Shown here: one piece after another, positions 39,013 through 49,198 of the stretch
How positions within the stretch are numbered: position 1 is the first letter of the stretch
Layout: each line of letters opens with the position of its first letter
Source of the DNA: Bacteroidota bacterium
GTDB lineage: Bacteria > Bacteroidota > Bacteroidia > 2-12-FULL-35-15
DNA length: 64,000 bases
Direction of reading: 5' to 3'
Assembly (NCBI GenBank): GCA_947476185.1
Contig: CANJPX010000005.1
Span: 1 to 64,000, forward strand
The notes under the pieces: generated by a model
Told to the model about the DNA's origin: nothing
The model's input: the letters and a program-made list of their open reading frames with translations, nothing else
Databases searched by the model: none
Position numbers and translations under genes: made by a program

Positions 39013-41076
39013 ATGAAAAGCACGAAGAATATTTTTGCATTATTATTTCTGTTTGTAACTGTAACTGCTTTTGCTCAGACCAAAAGGGAGTGGAGAGAGT
39101 ATGCTGATATCGCTTATAAGAACGGGGATTATAAAAGTGCTTTAACGTTTTATTTAAAAATAATCGACAAAGGGACTTCTGTTGATCTCACCTTTCCATA
39201 CACATCTAAACCTTATGTTGCTCCTCCGAAAAAAAATAAGGACAGCGCGAAAGTTGTAAAAGACTCCGTAAAAACGGAGGTTACAAATGATCCACTTGAA
39301 CAATATACAATTCATCAAATTGCGGATTGTTACCGATTGAATCATGATTATGCAAATGCAGAGATCTGGTTTAAAAAATCTGTAGACAACAAACCTGTGG
39401 ATTATCCTTATGAACGTTTTTGGTATGGTGATGCTCTGATGAAGAACCAACGTTATCCAGGTGCTGCATTTCAATTTGAAATGGTGATGAATGATTCGGA
39501 GAAAAAAGACTCTGTAATGTTCAAGCAAGCGAAACTAAAAATTGCCGGTTGCTATTTGGCTACTGATACTTCTAATATCAAATCAGGAGTAATCATTAAA
39601 AAGCTTGATTCAATCTTTAATTTAGGAACTGCAAGTTTTGCAGTAAACTATTACGGTGATGCGAATACTATTCAATTTACCACGGCGCGCGATGGCAATA
39701 CTGTTTTGGATCCGAAAAAACAAGACCCAAAATATGTCTGCGATATCTACACCTTAAAGAAAACAAATAGCGGTTGGAACAGCTTGAGCAAGATTGAAGG
39801 TCCTGCGAATACAGAAATGCATGAAGGAGCAGGATTTTTAACTTTAGACAGAAGCAATTATTTTTTCACTCGCTGGTCAACAACAAATAAAAATGAGTGT
39901 TCTATTTATCTTTCAAAATCAATGAATGATAAATGGCTTGGTGCAGAAAAATTAAATGATAATATAAATCTTGCAGGATATAAAACAATGCACCCATCAC
40001 TTTCTCCAGATGGAAGTGTTTTGTATTTCTCCTCCAACCGACCGGGAGGTTTCGGGAAAATGGATCTTTGGTATGTGAATTTAGATGATGACAGCCGTCC
40101 AACCGGCTCCCCAATCAATATGGGACCTTTATTCAATACTCCGGGAGACGAAGTGACACCATTCTTTCATTATTATACATCAACACTTTATTTCAGTTCT
40201 GACGGACATCCGGGATTTGGCGGATTGGATATTTTTAAGTCTTCGTACAACAGTGATTCATTGTGGTCCGCTCCCAAAAATTTAGGCGCTCCATTTAACT
40301 CCAGTAAAGACGATTCATATTTTGTTTTAGAACGTAGTCAGAGAAATGGATTTTTAACTTCCGACAGAGAGGAATGTAAAACCTGTTCAGGTGGAGCATG
40401 TTTAAAAGTATATTCGATAGAAAAAGATCCGTTGGTATTTGATCTAAAAGGAACTGTATATAATGCTGAAACAAATCAGGTGATTGCAAATGCAATGATC
40501 ACTGTAAAAGATATTCGTGGAGATAAAGAACCATTTTATTTATTCTCAGATGCTGATGGAAATTATTTCACAGCCTTGGATGAAGGAATGGAATTGTATT
40601 TAAAAGCACAGAAAAATAAATTTTTCGGTGATGCCGGAAACGTAACTACATTGGGCCTAACAGAATCTGCTCACTTGGTAAAAGATTTCTTTTTATCTCC
40701 TATTCCTTCCGGAGATATCGTGATCCCGGGCATCGAATACGATTTGGATAAAGCTACTTTACGACCAGCTTCAAAAAAGATCCTGGACGATCTTACAGAT
40801 TTCTTGAATTTGAATAATAACTTAACTGTTGAAATTAACTCACACACTGATGATCGTGGAAGTGATAAATACAATATGAAATTATCACAAGAGAGAGCTA
40901 AATCTTGTGTTGACTATTTAATTTCAAAAGGCATCGCACCTGAACGATTATTACCTCAGGGATACGGCGAAAGCAAATTGTTGATTCCACATGCAACAAC
41001 AGAGGAAGAACATCAAAAGAATAGAAGAACAGCCTTCCGACCACTGAAAGAAGGAGATATCAGAACTACCAAATAA
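39013..41076 (+). CDS. OmpA-family protein with WD40-like PD repeats (PorE-like architecture)
   Basis: TPR-like N-terminus, SLSPDGSVLYFSSNRPGGFG, carboxypeptidase-regulatory-like domain, OmpA NSHTDDRGSDKYNMKLSQERAKS. Confidence 0.9.
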   Translation: MKSTKNIFALLFLFVTVTAFAQTKREWREYADIAYKNGDYKSALTFYLKIIDKGTSVDLTFPYTSKPYVAPPKKNKDSAKVVKDSVKTEVTNDPLEQYTIHQIADCYRLNHDYANAEIWFKKSVDNKPVDYPYERFWYGDALMKNQRYPGAAFQFEMVMNDSEKKDSVMFKQAKLKIAGCYLATDTSNIKSGVIIKKLDSIFNLGTASFAVNYYGDANTIQFTTARDGNTVLDPKKQDPKYVCDIYTLKKTNSGWNSLSKIEGPANTEMHEGAGFLTLDRSNYFFTRWSTTNKNECSIYLSKSMNDKWLGAEKLNDNINLAGYKTMHPSLSPDGSVLYFSSNRPGGFGKMDLWYVNLDDDSRPTGSPINMGPLFNTPGDEVTPFFHYYTSTLYFSSDGHPGFGGLDIFKSSYNSDSLWSAPKNLGAPFNSSKDDSYFVLERSQRNGFLTSDREECKTCSGGACLKVYSIEKDPLVFDLKGTVYNAETNQVIANAMITVKDIRGDKEPFYLFSDADGNYFTALDEGMELYLKAQKNKFFGDAGNVTTLGLTESAHLVKDFFLSPIPSGDIVIPGIEYDLDKATLRPASKKILDDLTDFLNLNNNLTVEINSHTDDRGSDKYNMKLSQERAKSCVDYLISKGIAPERLLPQGYGESKLLIPHATTEEEHQKNRRTAFRPLKEGDIRTTK

Positions 41077-41078
41077 TA

Positions 41079-41111
41079 AAAAAAGCCAAACAAATGTTTG
41101 GTTTTTTTTAT
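41079..41111 (+). terminator. Terminator-like hairpin
   Basis: aaaaaagccaaacaaatgtttggtttttttt. Confidence 0.75.
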
Positions 41112-41145
41112 TGAGAAGTTCTTCGAAAAATAAAAATTTAACAAC

Positions 41146-41406
41146 CTATTTCGATACGTAATAATTAATTGAGGGTTTACTATTTATTCCCATTGAGGGA
41201 GCAAACTTATGCACTCTCTTTTTTCTTTTTCTGTGATCACGTTTTGTCCCACAAGCTGGTTTCGGAGCACAACCCATTTCATTAACAACAATAATACTCG
41301 CAGTAAGAAGAAACATCAAACTTACCATGGATAATTTGGGTAGAAAAAAAAATCGTTTCATTTTATTTGTTAAATTTTTAATCATTTTTTTATGAAGGAA
41401 TTTCAA
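41146..41406 (-). CDS. Small basic putative lipoprotein
   Basis: Hydrophobic N-terminus then GCAPKPACGTKRDHRKRKKRVHKF; true start may be an internal Met. Confidence 0.5.
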   Translation of the reverse strand: MKFLHKKMIKNLTNKMKRFFFLPKLSMVSLMFLLTASIIVVNEMGCAPKPACGTKRDHRKRKKRVHKFAPSMGINSKPSINYYVSK

Positions 41407-41633
41407 TTTTTGAATTCTTCCGTCTTTTAAAGTTACAAAAATATTTTAATTGACAACGTTTCTATTTCTTGAGTCAAAAACAATAAAAAATAAGTGAACA
41501 AAATTTAGGTTTATTTAATAAGCTAAATTACATTTATGTATGTGTAAAAAGAGAAACTGTTCCGGAAATTTAATCTTTTGAAATATAGATCAACAATACT
41601 TTTTCTGAAAAAATAACTAAAAAAAACATCCCA

Positions 41634-41930
41634 ATGGAAAACAGAGACGAACAATTATGGCGCATCGCCAAAAAGCGTGCAGGATTTAAAAAGCAATTGG
41701 CATCCTACATTATTGTAAATGGATTTTTATGGTCAATGTGGTATTTTACACAGGATCACAGTGATTTTGACACAGTGCAAGGAAGAGACTTCCCTTGGCC
41801 AATATGGTGTACACTTGGTTGGGGTATTGGATTAGCCTTTGGTTATTATAATGCATACCACGACGACAAAGAAACAAATACCATAAGAGAATATCAAAAG
41901 CTAAAGGACAAAGAGGTAAATAAAAATTAA
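41634..41930 (+). CDS. 2TM domain-containing protein
   Basis: RIAKKRAGFKKQLASYIIVNGFLWSMWYF...WPIWCTLGWGIGLAFGYYNAY. Confidence 0.85.
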   Translation: MENRDEQLWRIAKKRAGFKKQLASYIIVNGFLWSMWYFTQDHSDFDTVQGRDFPWPIWCTLGWGIGLAFGYYNAYHDDKETNTIREYQKLKDKEVNKN

Positions 41931-44341
41931 ACCTTCAGAGATATCTGCAAAGCAAATGTCCTTGGTGATTCAATCTTAAGCGGACGTAAGGAATAACTTT
42001 TATTAAAGACATTATTTACAACGAATGCTACCTTAAGTTTTTTGGAGACTTCCACTCCCACTCTTGCATCAAATATATGGGTGCCATAATTATGATTGTC
42101 CCTATACTTTTCGATTCCGCTGTGTAAAACAGTTTCCAAGCGATAAAACGTTTTATCAATATTTTGCATCGGACTAAAATACCGCCAGCTGGCACCGATG
42201 GAAAACATTTTATAAGTCACTTGGACATCCGCTTTTGCGATGTGCTGAAAACGATACTTCAAAATATTGTTAGTGGTATCGGTACTAGTAAAAATATAGG
42301 TCATTGCCTGAGGAGTACTATCAACAGCAAATACAGCATTTGGATTCACTGCTTGAGGCAGAACATAAGTGTATCCGCACAATAGATCAATCTTAAGATC
42401 ATTTGAAACTTTCCCTTGTCCTGCAATTGAAGCTTCTAGTCCACGAACGCGCGTTTCACCTGTATTGATAAATTTAAATCCTGCAGCTAAACTGTCATCG
42501 CCAAAAATATCTTTATGCTTATCCCAGAATCCGTAAGTAAATTCAATTGTATTTGAATACTCTTGCCAAAAGGCAGCAAGGTCGATAAAGCCAATGAAAT
42601 TATTTATCTTAAATCCTTGTTTCAAGCCGACCTCTGTATTCCAACTTGTTTCAGGCTGTAGCTGAGGATTAGGAAAAATATCTAAACCACCGGTCCTTGT
42701 TTTGATGAATTTCTCTGTTATTGTTGGAAAGCGATAACCTTGTCCGTATGAATACCGCAAAAAGGTTGCTTGCGCCAATTTTAAATTCAATCCCGACCTG
42801 AAGATTGGTTTAACAACATTTTCCTCATTATTCATTTTGAAGTATTCACCCCTGAATCCGAATGAAGCATTTAAAACTTTCATTATTTTTTTATCAAGTT
42901 GAGTATAGGCTGCATAATTTTTCAAATGATTGTCGGGAGAGATCCCGTTATTATACAATGCTGCAAAAGAATAGGTCTGGTTCATCACTATACCACCAGT
43001 AATATTGAGCCCTTCAATTTTTTCCAATTGCTTTGTAAATTGGTATTCAGAATAGATAACGTTTGTTTCATTCGACTGACTGTTGGTCAAACTGTTTTTT
43101 GTATAGAAATATCGGCCGCGCAACGTGTGTTTCAATCCGCTTTTGGTATAATAATTTATAAATGGATCAACATATAATAACGTCTGATTTTGCAACGTCA
43201 TTGTCTTTGGGAATGCACGATACAAGCCTGATGTATCATTGTCCCATACCAATGAAAAATTATTTGTCGACTTCATAAAATTTCCATTGACACCCAAATT
43301 CAATTGAACAATTTTTTTTGGACGATAACGGAAATTAAAATTAAACCTTCCCGTCTTTTCACCAACTTGCGATTCGCTGATAGTATCATTTCCTGAACCA
43401 AGATTCGGATGAAATGAAGGAGGACCGATATAACCGTGGTCGTAGATACCCATTCCACCAACCACAAGATCCACTTGCCCAAATTTTTGAGAATGCAGAA
43501 AACTGAGATTTGAAAAATTAGCGGTGCCTTTCCACCATTTAGTACTATCAACAGATGGTGCATCATAAATTCCGGATGATACATTCACTTTCGTCAATGG
43601 TTTGTCGGTAGGATATGCTGTACGAATATTGATACTTCCACTTAGTGCAGAAGAACCATAAGTAACGGAAGAAGCACCTTTAATAATTTCGACTTGCTCC
43701 ACATTTTCAACAGGAATAAAATTCCACTCTGGCCGACCTGCATCTCCTGCTAAAGCAGGCAATCCATCTATCAATATCGCAACGCGGCTGCCAACACCAA
43801 AACTAAATCCACTTCCTCCACGAATTTGCGGCTCTCCATCTAAAATATTTAATCCGGGAGCCTGTTCGAGAGCACCTTTAATGTTAGCGGCATTTTTATT
43901 TTCTATCAGAGAAGGTTTTAACACTTCCATTGAAACAGTAACCTCCTCTAATCGTTGCTCATATTTGCCGGCAGAAACAACCATTGTTTGCAGCTGTGTG
44001 GCATTCGACTTTAGCATTACATTGTATTCTGCCACTTTATTTGAATCAATAAATACAGTAAAAGTATCCGCACGCATTCCAACAAACGAGCAGATCATAT
44101 TATGTTTTCCTAAATTCATTCGCAACTCATAATTTCCATTTACATCACTAACAACCCCGCGCGTGATGTCATTCGCATCATAAATTGTCGAACCAATAAT
44201 TGCTTCTTTAGTTGAAGCATCCATGATAGTCCCTTTCAAGACCCCATATCCCTGAGCTTTCATCGAACAAGAAATGGACACAAGAAAAATAAAAAACAAG
44301 AAACGAGAAATAATTTTCAGAGAAATTGGAGTTTGCATCAA
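41927..44341 (-). CDS. TonB-dependent outer membrane receptor
   Basis: CarboxypepD_reg-like N domain, plug (GLNILDGEPQIRGGSGFSFG..RVAILIDGLP), beta-barrel ending in FALQISLKV. Confidence 0.93.
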   Translation of the reverse strand: MMQTPISLKIISRFLFFIFLVSISCSMKAQGYGVLKGTIMDASTKEAIIGSTIYDANDITRGVVSDVNGNYELRMNLGKHNMICSFVGMRADTFTVFIDSNKVAEYNVMLKSNATQLQTMVVSAGKYEQRLEEVTVSMEVLKPSLIENKNAANIKGALEQAPGLNILDGEPQIRGGSGFSFGVGSRVAILIDGLPALAGDAGRPEWNFIPVENVEQVEIIKGASSVTYGSSALSGSINIRTAYPTDKPLTKVNVSSGIYDAPSVDSTKWWKGTANFSNLSFLHSQKFGQVDLVVGGMGIYDHGYIGPPSFHPNLGSGNDTISESQVGEKTGRFNFNFRYRPKKIVQLNLGVNGNFMKSTNNFSLVWDNDTSGLYRAFPKTMTLQNQTLLYVDPFINYYTKSGLKHTLRGRYFYTKNSLTNSQSNETNVIYSEYQFTKQLEKIEGLNITGGIVMNQTYSFAALYNNGISPDNHLKNYAAYTQLDKKIMKVLNASFGFRGEYFKMNNEENVVKPIFRSGLNLKLAQATFLRYSYGQGYRFPTITEKFIKTRTGGLDIFPNPQLQPETSWNTEVGLKQGFKINNFIGFIDLAAFWQEYSNTIEFTYGFWDKHKDIFGDDSLAAGFKFINTGETRVRGLEASIAGQGKVSNDLKIDLLCGYTYVLPQAVNPNAVFAVDSTPQAMTYIFTSTDTTNNILKYRFQHIAKADVQVTYKMFSIGASWRYFSPMQNIDKTFYRLETVLHSGIEKYRDNHNYGTHIFDARVGVEVSKKLKVAFVVNNVFNKSYSLRPLKIESPRTFALQISLKV

Positions 44342-44352
44342 TCAAGTATTAA

Positions 44353-44393
44353 AAAAAAGCTGTTCCATTAACCTATGTTAAAGGAACAGCTTT
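44353..44393. terminator. Terminator-like hairpin
   Basis: aaaagctgttcc...ggaacagcttt between two minus-strand genes. Confidence 0.7.
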
Positions 44394-44407
44394 AATGATC
44401 AAAAATA

Positions 44408-45304
44408 TTATTTTTGGATGATCAATTTATCGGTTTTGATGACATTATTGTTTTCATCGCTAACAGTATAAATATATAATCCCATTGGGTATTCATTGAT
44501 GTCTATTAATGTTGTTCCCGCCTCAATTTGTTTCTCTGCAACTTTGCGTCCTGTAACATCATATAAAACAAAAGCAGCTTTCGGTGTCATGCTATTTTTG
44601 ATGATGATACGGTCAATAGAAGGATTCGGACCAACAGTAAGTTCAAATTTCGGTTGACTAACGATTCCGGTAGCAGGTGCAAACACAAGGGTCACATCAT
44701 CAAAGAAAGCGGTACTACCTACAAAGTGAGTAACAGCATCTTTGCTTGAAGACAATATCCAAATTGATTTTGCAATTGGATTTGCATTACGATAAATGAT
44801 TGCCTTGGCAAATCTAGTATATGACCCAACTGTTGTTGTTGGTGTTGTAAATCGTGCATAACCAATTGTATCGGTATCTCCTCCAGCACCTAATAATTGT
44901 ATTTCTGCAAACCCGTTATCACCTGTTACAGATGTATATTTATAGAAACCAACGATACTATCAGGTCTTAAAGTATAAACAATACCACCACCGATCGTTT
45001 GGGTAGTTGTATTGATAGTTCCAGTTGTTGCAATTCCATTCGCAGTTTGTCCGAATACAGATTTTGTAATTAATTTTATTGCAGCTGCTCCGCCATGAAT
45101 ATCTGCTGCTGCTGTTGCTTTAATACACGTGAAAACACCAAGACCTCCCGTTGAAGAATTTAAATTATCCCAACTATTAGGAGTGTCATAACTAGGAAAT
45201 GTGTTATGTGTCCAGGCTTCAAATCCTGCGTTTGGAGTTGCTTGAGCAAAAAGTCCGGCAGAAGTAATAATTGTTGAAACAATAAGTGTAAAGATTTTTT
45301 TCAT
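44408..45304 (-). CDS. Secreted protein with T9SS type A sorting domain
   Basis: Signal peptide; C-terminal VGPNPSIDRIII..YPMGLYIYTV..KTDKLIIQK. Confidence 0.85.
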   Translation of the reverse strand: MKKIFTLIVSTIITSAGLFAQATPNAGFEAWTHNTFPSYDTPNSWDNLNSSTGGLGVFTCIKATAAADIHGGAAAIKLITKSVFGQTANGIATTGTINTTTQTIGGGIVYTLRPDSIVGFYKYTSVTGDNGFAEIQLLGAGGDTDTIGYARFTTPTTTVGSYTRFAKAIIYRNANPIAKSIWILSSSKDAVTHFVGSTAFFDDVTLVFAPATGIVSQPKFELTVGPNPSIDRIIIKNSMTPKAAFVLYDVTGRKVAEKQIEAGTTLIDINEYPMGLYIYTVSDENNNVIKTDKLIIQK

Positions 45305-45368
45305 GAAATGGGGGATTAATTAATTTTATACTTGTTTATTTCATCAAATTTAATGATTTTTTTTCGTT

Positions 45369-47306
45369 TTACAATTTTTCCTTCTCTACCCAATCGCCAT
45401 TTTTTTTGATCAATTCTACAAGTGCATCTACCGCCTTATCCGAATTTACATTCCGCTCTACTACTTCTCGGCCTTTATATAAAGTTATTTTATCAATGCC
45501 CGTACCCACATATCCGTAATCGGCATCAGCCATTTCGCCCGGTCCGTTTACGATACATCCCATGATCCCTATTTTTATTCCTTTTAAATGATCGGTACGG
45601 CTCCGGATCTTCGCTGTTGTTTCCTGAAGATCGAATAACGTTCTTCCACAGGAAGGACAAGAAATATAATCTGTTTTGGAGATACGTGTTCGTGTTGCCT
45701 GAAGTATCCCAAATGCAATAGCATTTACATTTTTTGTGGAAGTACACTTGTTTTGTGAGATCCAGATACCATCACCAAAGCCATCTAAAAATAATGCTCC
45801 GAAATCCGTGGAAGCATGTAATTGAATTTTCTCTTCAGAGATATTAGAATAGTTCCTTTTTATGATAACCGGGACACCAACATTATTTTGCATTAACGCA
45901 ACAAACATTCTTCTTTGTTCTGCCATTCCATGTTCATTAGATGTTTCAAAAACAAAAACACAATTTGGAAATTTGGAAATTTGAAGCTCTGAAAGCTGAA
46001 GGATATCGTTTATTGTAACCAAAATAAAATTCAGGCTCTCCGATCTTTTTTGTGAATTAACAAATTCATCAAACGTAAATAAAGGATAACACCTAGTTAC
46101 ATCAAATAAATTATTCCACGTCGCTGCGTTATATATCAATCCCAATGTTCCAGGAATTTGAAAATCAACGCTGTTATCGCCAACAAAAATATAATCACAT
46201 GCCTGATCGGTGAGGTTCCACTTATCTGAAGGTACCGAATAATTATTTCCTACGGCATAAAATGACGCTGCTGTAATTTTTTGTTTTTCACTATAATCAG
46301 CAATAACACGAGGAACATTATGGCCACCAATATTTACTACTTCCTGAGAAATTCTTTTCGTAAAATCATATGGGGAATAAGGTAATTTTATTATTTCAGG
46401 AATTGATTTATGATCTGTCCTTTTCGAATAACGTTCAATTAAATTTTTTGCAACAGGAATTTCAAATTCAGGATCTTCTGTTAATGAAACACGCACAGTG
46501 TCACCAATACCGTCTTCCAACAAAGTTCCTATTCCAACAGCAGATTTTATTCGACCATCTTCACCTTCACCAGCTTCTGTAACACCTAAATGCAATGGGT
46601 AATTCATATTTAATTCCTGCATTTTCAAGATCAATAAACGGTATGCCTGCACCATCACCTGAGGGTTGCTGGCTTTCATCGATAAAACAATGTTGTAATA
46701 ATTATTGTCTTCGCAGATGCGCAAAAATTCCAAAGCACTTTCTACCATTCCCAATGGCGTATCACCGTATCTGCTTAGGATACGATCGCTTAATGAACCA
46801 TGATTCGTTCCGATTCGCATTGCAGTGCCATACTCTTTACAAATTTTTACTAATGGAGTAAATCGTTCCCTGATACGATCCAATTCAGAAATATAAATAG
46901 CATCGGTGTATTCAATATTCTCAAATTTCTTTTTGTCGGCATAATTCCCCGGATTCACGCGCACCTTTTCAACTATACGGGCGGCAAGTTCTGCAGCATT
47001 CGGAGTAAAATGAATATCGGCGATCAAAGGTGTATTGCACCCACGGGCACGTAATTCTTTTTTGATATTCTCTAAATTCTGAGCTTCTTTAATACTTGGT
47101 GCTGTGATCCTCACATATTCACAGCCAGCATCGATCATCCTGATACTTTGCTCAACCGTTGCGATCGTATTCATAGTATCCGTTGTTGTCATGGATTGTA
47201 TGCGAATTGGATTATCGCCACCCATCGGCAGGTCGCCTATGGTTACAACACGGGTTTTATATCTCGAATATTGTGTTAAACTATTGCAATAAAGTTTAGA
47301 ATTCAT
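45369..47306 (-). CDS. ispG: (E)-4-hydroxy-3-methylbut-2-enyl-diphosphate synthase, large form
   Basis: TRVVTIGDLPMGGDNPIRIQSMTTTDT; C-terminal SCPSCGRTLFDL and GCIVNGPGEMADADYGYVG. Confidence 0.95.
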   Translation of the reverse strand: MNSKLYCNSLTQYSRYKTRVVTIGDLPMGGDNPIRIQSMTTTDTMNTIATVEQSIRMIDAGCEYVRITAPSIKEAQNLENIKKELRARGCNTPLIADIHFTPNAAELAARIVEKVRVNPGNYADKKKFENIEYTDAIYISELDRIRERFTPLVKICKEYGTAMRIGTNHGSLSDRILSRYGDTPLGMVESALEFLRICEDNNYYNIVLSMKASNPQVMVQAYRLLILKMQELNMNYPLHLGVTEAGEGEDGRIKSAVGIGTLLEDGIGDTVRVSLTEDPEFEIPVAKNLIERYSKRTDHKSIPEIIKLPYSPYDFTKRISQEVVNIGGHNVPRVIADYSEKQKITAASFYAVGNNYSVPSDKWNLTDQACDYIFVGDNSVDFQIPGTLGLIYNAATWNNLFDVTRCYPLFTFDEFVNSQKRSESLNFILVTINDILQLSELQISKFPNCVFVFETSNEHGMAEQRRMFVALMQNNVGVPVIIKRNYSNISEEKIQLHASTDFGALFLDGFGDGIWISQNKCTSTKNVNAIAFGILQATRTRISKTDYISCPSCGRTLFDLQETTAKIRSRTDHLKGIKIGIMGCIVNGPGEMADADYGYVGTGIDKITLYKGREVVERNVNSDKAVDALVELIKKNGDWVEKEKL

Positions 47307-47427
47307 ACGGATCTTATTGAATTACAAATTTAGGATAAATGCATAAACTATCTTCTTTTTTTTGTAAATTTGAAATGGATGAAACAATGCGCTTTCCATT
47401 ATTATTTATGATTCGCAAGTACTATTA

Positions 47428-47529
47428 ATGATTAATCAAACAGGAGAAATAAATTACTTTTTTCTTCCATTTATTTTATTATATCTGCTTTTTGGCTTCT
47501 TAATTGATCCTATTTTAAAATTTGAATAA
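47428..47529 (+). CDS. Possible 33-aa single-TM microprotein
   Basis: MINQTGEINYFFLPFILLYLLFGFLIDPILKFE; below ORF-track cutoff; no independent support. Confidence 0.25.
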   Translation: MINQTGEINYFFLPFILLYLLFGFLIDPILKFE

Positions 47530-47693
47530 GAAAGTCCTTTGAACGAATATTTGCTTTATAATTGAACTATTTAAAGTTTATTGTGTTTTTGAATGCGTAA
47601 GATTTTTAGATTTTGATTTTAATACTGTCATTTTGTGTTGCACATTTGTATCATCAAATTAGAAATCTTTAAAAACAATTAAAACCATATACC

Positions 47694-49142
47694 ATGAAAA
47701 CAATTTTCGCAATTAGAAAAAACATTCTATCAAAACTCATAAGAGCCTTAATGTTTGTTGCCTTAGTTTCCTTCGGCTTTAAAGCTAGTGCACAATGTAC
47801 TGCCGGTTACACTTCGATCGTTGACCCAGCAAATAACGGAGACGTTGCATTTACAAATACTTCCTCAGCAGGAACAGGGTTAAATTATTACTGGTCATTC
47901 GGTGATGGCAATTACAGCACGTTATTAAACCCTGGAATACACAACTATGCAAGTTCCGGAACCTATACTGCATGTTTGACAATTTACGATTCGCTTGGAT
48001 TGTTCGATAGTACATTAGGATGCTACAATACTTTTTGCAATACAATAGCGATAATTAATCCTACAGGCACGGCTTCTTGCACCGCATCTTTTATACCTTT
48101 CGACTCAATTGGATATGGTTATTTTGTAAATATGTCAACAGGTACAGGATTAACTAGCAGCTGGTCTTTTGGTGATGGAACCGGCGGCACAAGTACCGGT
48201 GACATAACTCATTTATATGCTTCTCCGGGAACCTATATAGTTTGTTTAACCATCAGCAATTTTTTAGGAACTTGTACCGATACATTTTGTGATTCAATTA
48301 CAATTGGATCCGGATCAACAGGATCGTGTATGGGAATTGTAAATCCTATATTTACTTATTCTGAATCAGCTGGCCTTGCATCATTTTCCAACACACCTTC
48401 AGGTTCCAGTCCGGTTTACTTCTGGGATTTTGGAGATGCCGCTACAAGTTCAACTGTTGGGAATAACTCCCATTTATATGCTGCAAACGGAACATATTTA
48501 GTATGTCTTACTGTTTATGAAACAGGCGGTGGCACAGATTCTTGTCAGTACTGCAATTATGTTACAATTAGTGGCTTAACAAGTTGTGATGCTACTTTTA
48601 ATATCATTCAGGATTCAACAAACTTATTCAATTACTTCATCTATAACACAGCAGCTCTTGCAGCAGGGACAACTTATTTTTGGGATTTTGGTGACGGAAC
48701 ATCATCAACGCTGCAATACCCATCACACACCTATTCGATCACCTATCCGGTAATGATCTGTTTGACAATTTCAACAGGACCGGCTTGTACTGCTACTTAT
48801 TGTGATTCAATAAATCCCGGACATACATCTGGTGTGTTTACAATAAATGTACTTCCACTTGGTGTACAAGAGCAAACCAATATTGTTTCATTATTTGAAA
48901 ATTATCCGAATCCATTCAGTGATAATACAACAATAAATTATTCCATCAATAAAGATGCAAATGTATCCATCACCATTGTTGATCTTTTGGGAAATACAAT
49001 TGCTGAATTAGAAAACGGAAATAAAACCAGTGGAAATTATTCTACTACCTGGAATGCTTCTTCGGTAGCAGAAGGAATGTATTTGCTTCAATTGAAAGTA
49101 AACAACACTGTTTCTACTAAAAAGATTATTGTTAATAGATAA
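47694..49142 (+). CDS. Secreted PKD-repeat protein with T9SS type A sorting domain
   Basis: Four PKD-like repeats (YWSFGDG, SWSFGDG, FWDFGDA, FWDFGDG); C-terminal YPNPFSDNTTINYSI..EGMYLLQLKV. Confidence 0.9.
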   Translation: MKTIFAIRKNILSKLIRALMFVALVSFGFKASAQCTAGYTSIVDPANNGDVAFTNTSSAGTGLNYYWSFGDGNYSTLLNPGIHNYASSGTYTACLTIYDSLGLFDSTLGCYNTFCNTIAIINPTGTASCTASFIPFDSIGYGYFVNMSTGTGLTSSWSFGDGTGGTSTGDITHLYASPGTYIVCLTISNFLGTCTDTFCDSITIGSGSTGSCMGIVNPIFTYSESAGLASFSNTPSGSSPVYFWDFGDAATSSTVGNNSHLYAANGTYLVCLTVYETGGGTDSCQYCNYVTISGLTSCDATFNIIQDSTNLFNYFIYNTAALAAGTTYFWDFGDGTSSTLQYPSHTYSITYPVMICLTISTGPACTATYCDSINPGHTSGVFTINVLPLGVQEQTNIVSLFENYPNPFSDNTTINYSINKDANVSITIVDLLGNTIAELENGNKTSGNYSTTWNASSVAEGMYLLQLKVNNTVSTKKIIVNR

Positions 49143-49163
49143 TTTGTTCCTTAGTTTAGAGAG

Positions 49164-49198
49164 AAATCCTGTCCGGAATAGCGGACAGGATTTTTTTA
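49164..49198. terminator. Rho-independent terminator-like hairpin
   Basis: aaatcctgtcc ggaatagc ggacaggattttttt. Confidence 0.85.

Noticed and set aside
47694-48800. PKD repeats considered as a tandem DNA repeat locus
   Set aside because: Similarity is at protein level (WxFGDG) with diverged nucleotide sequence.
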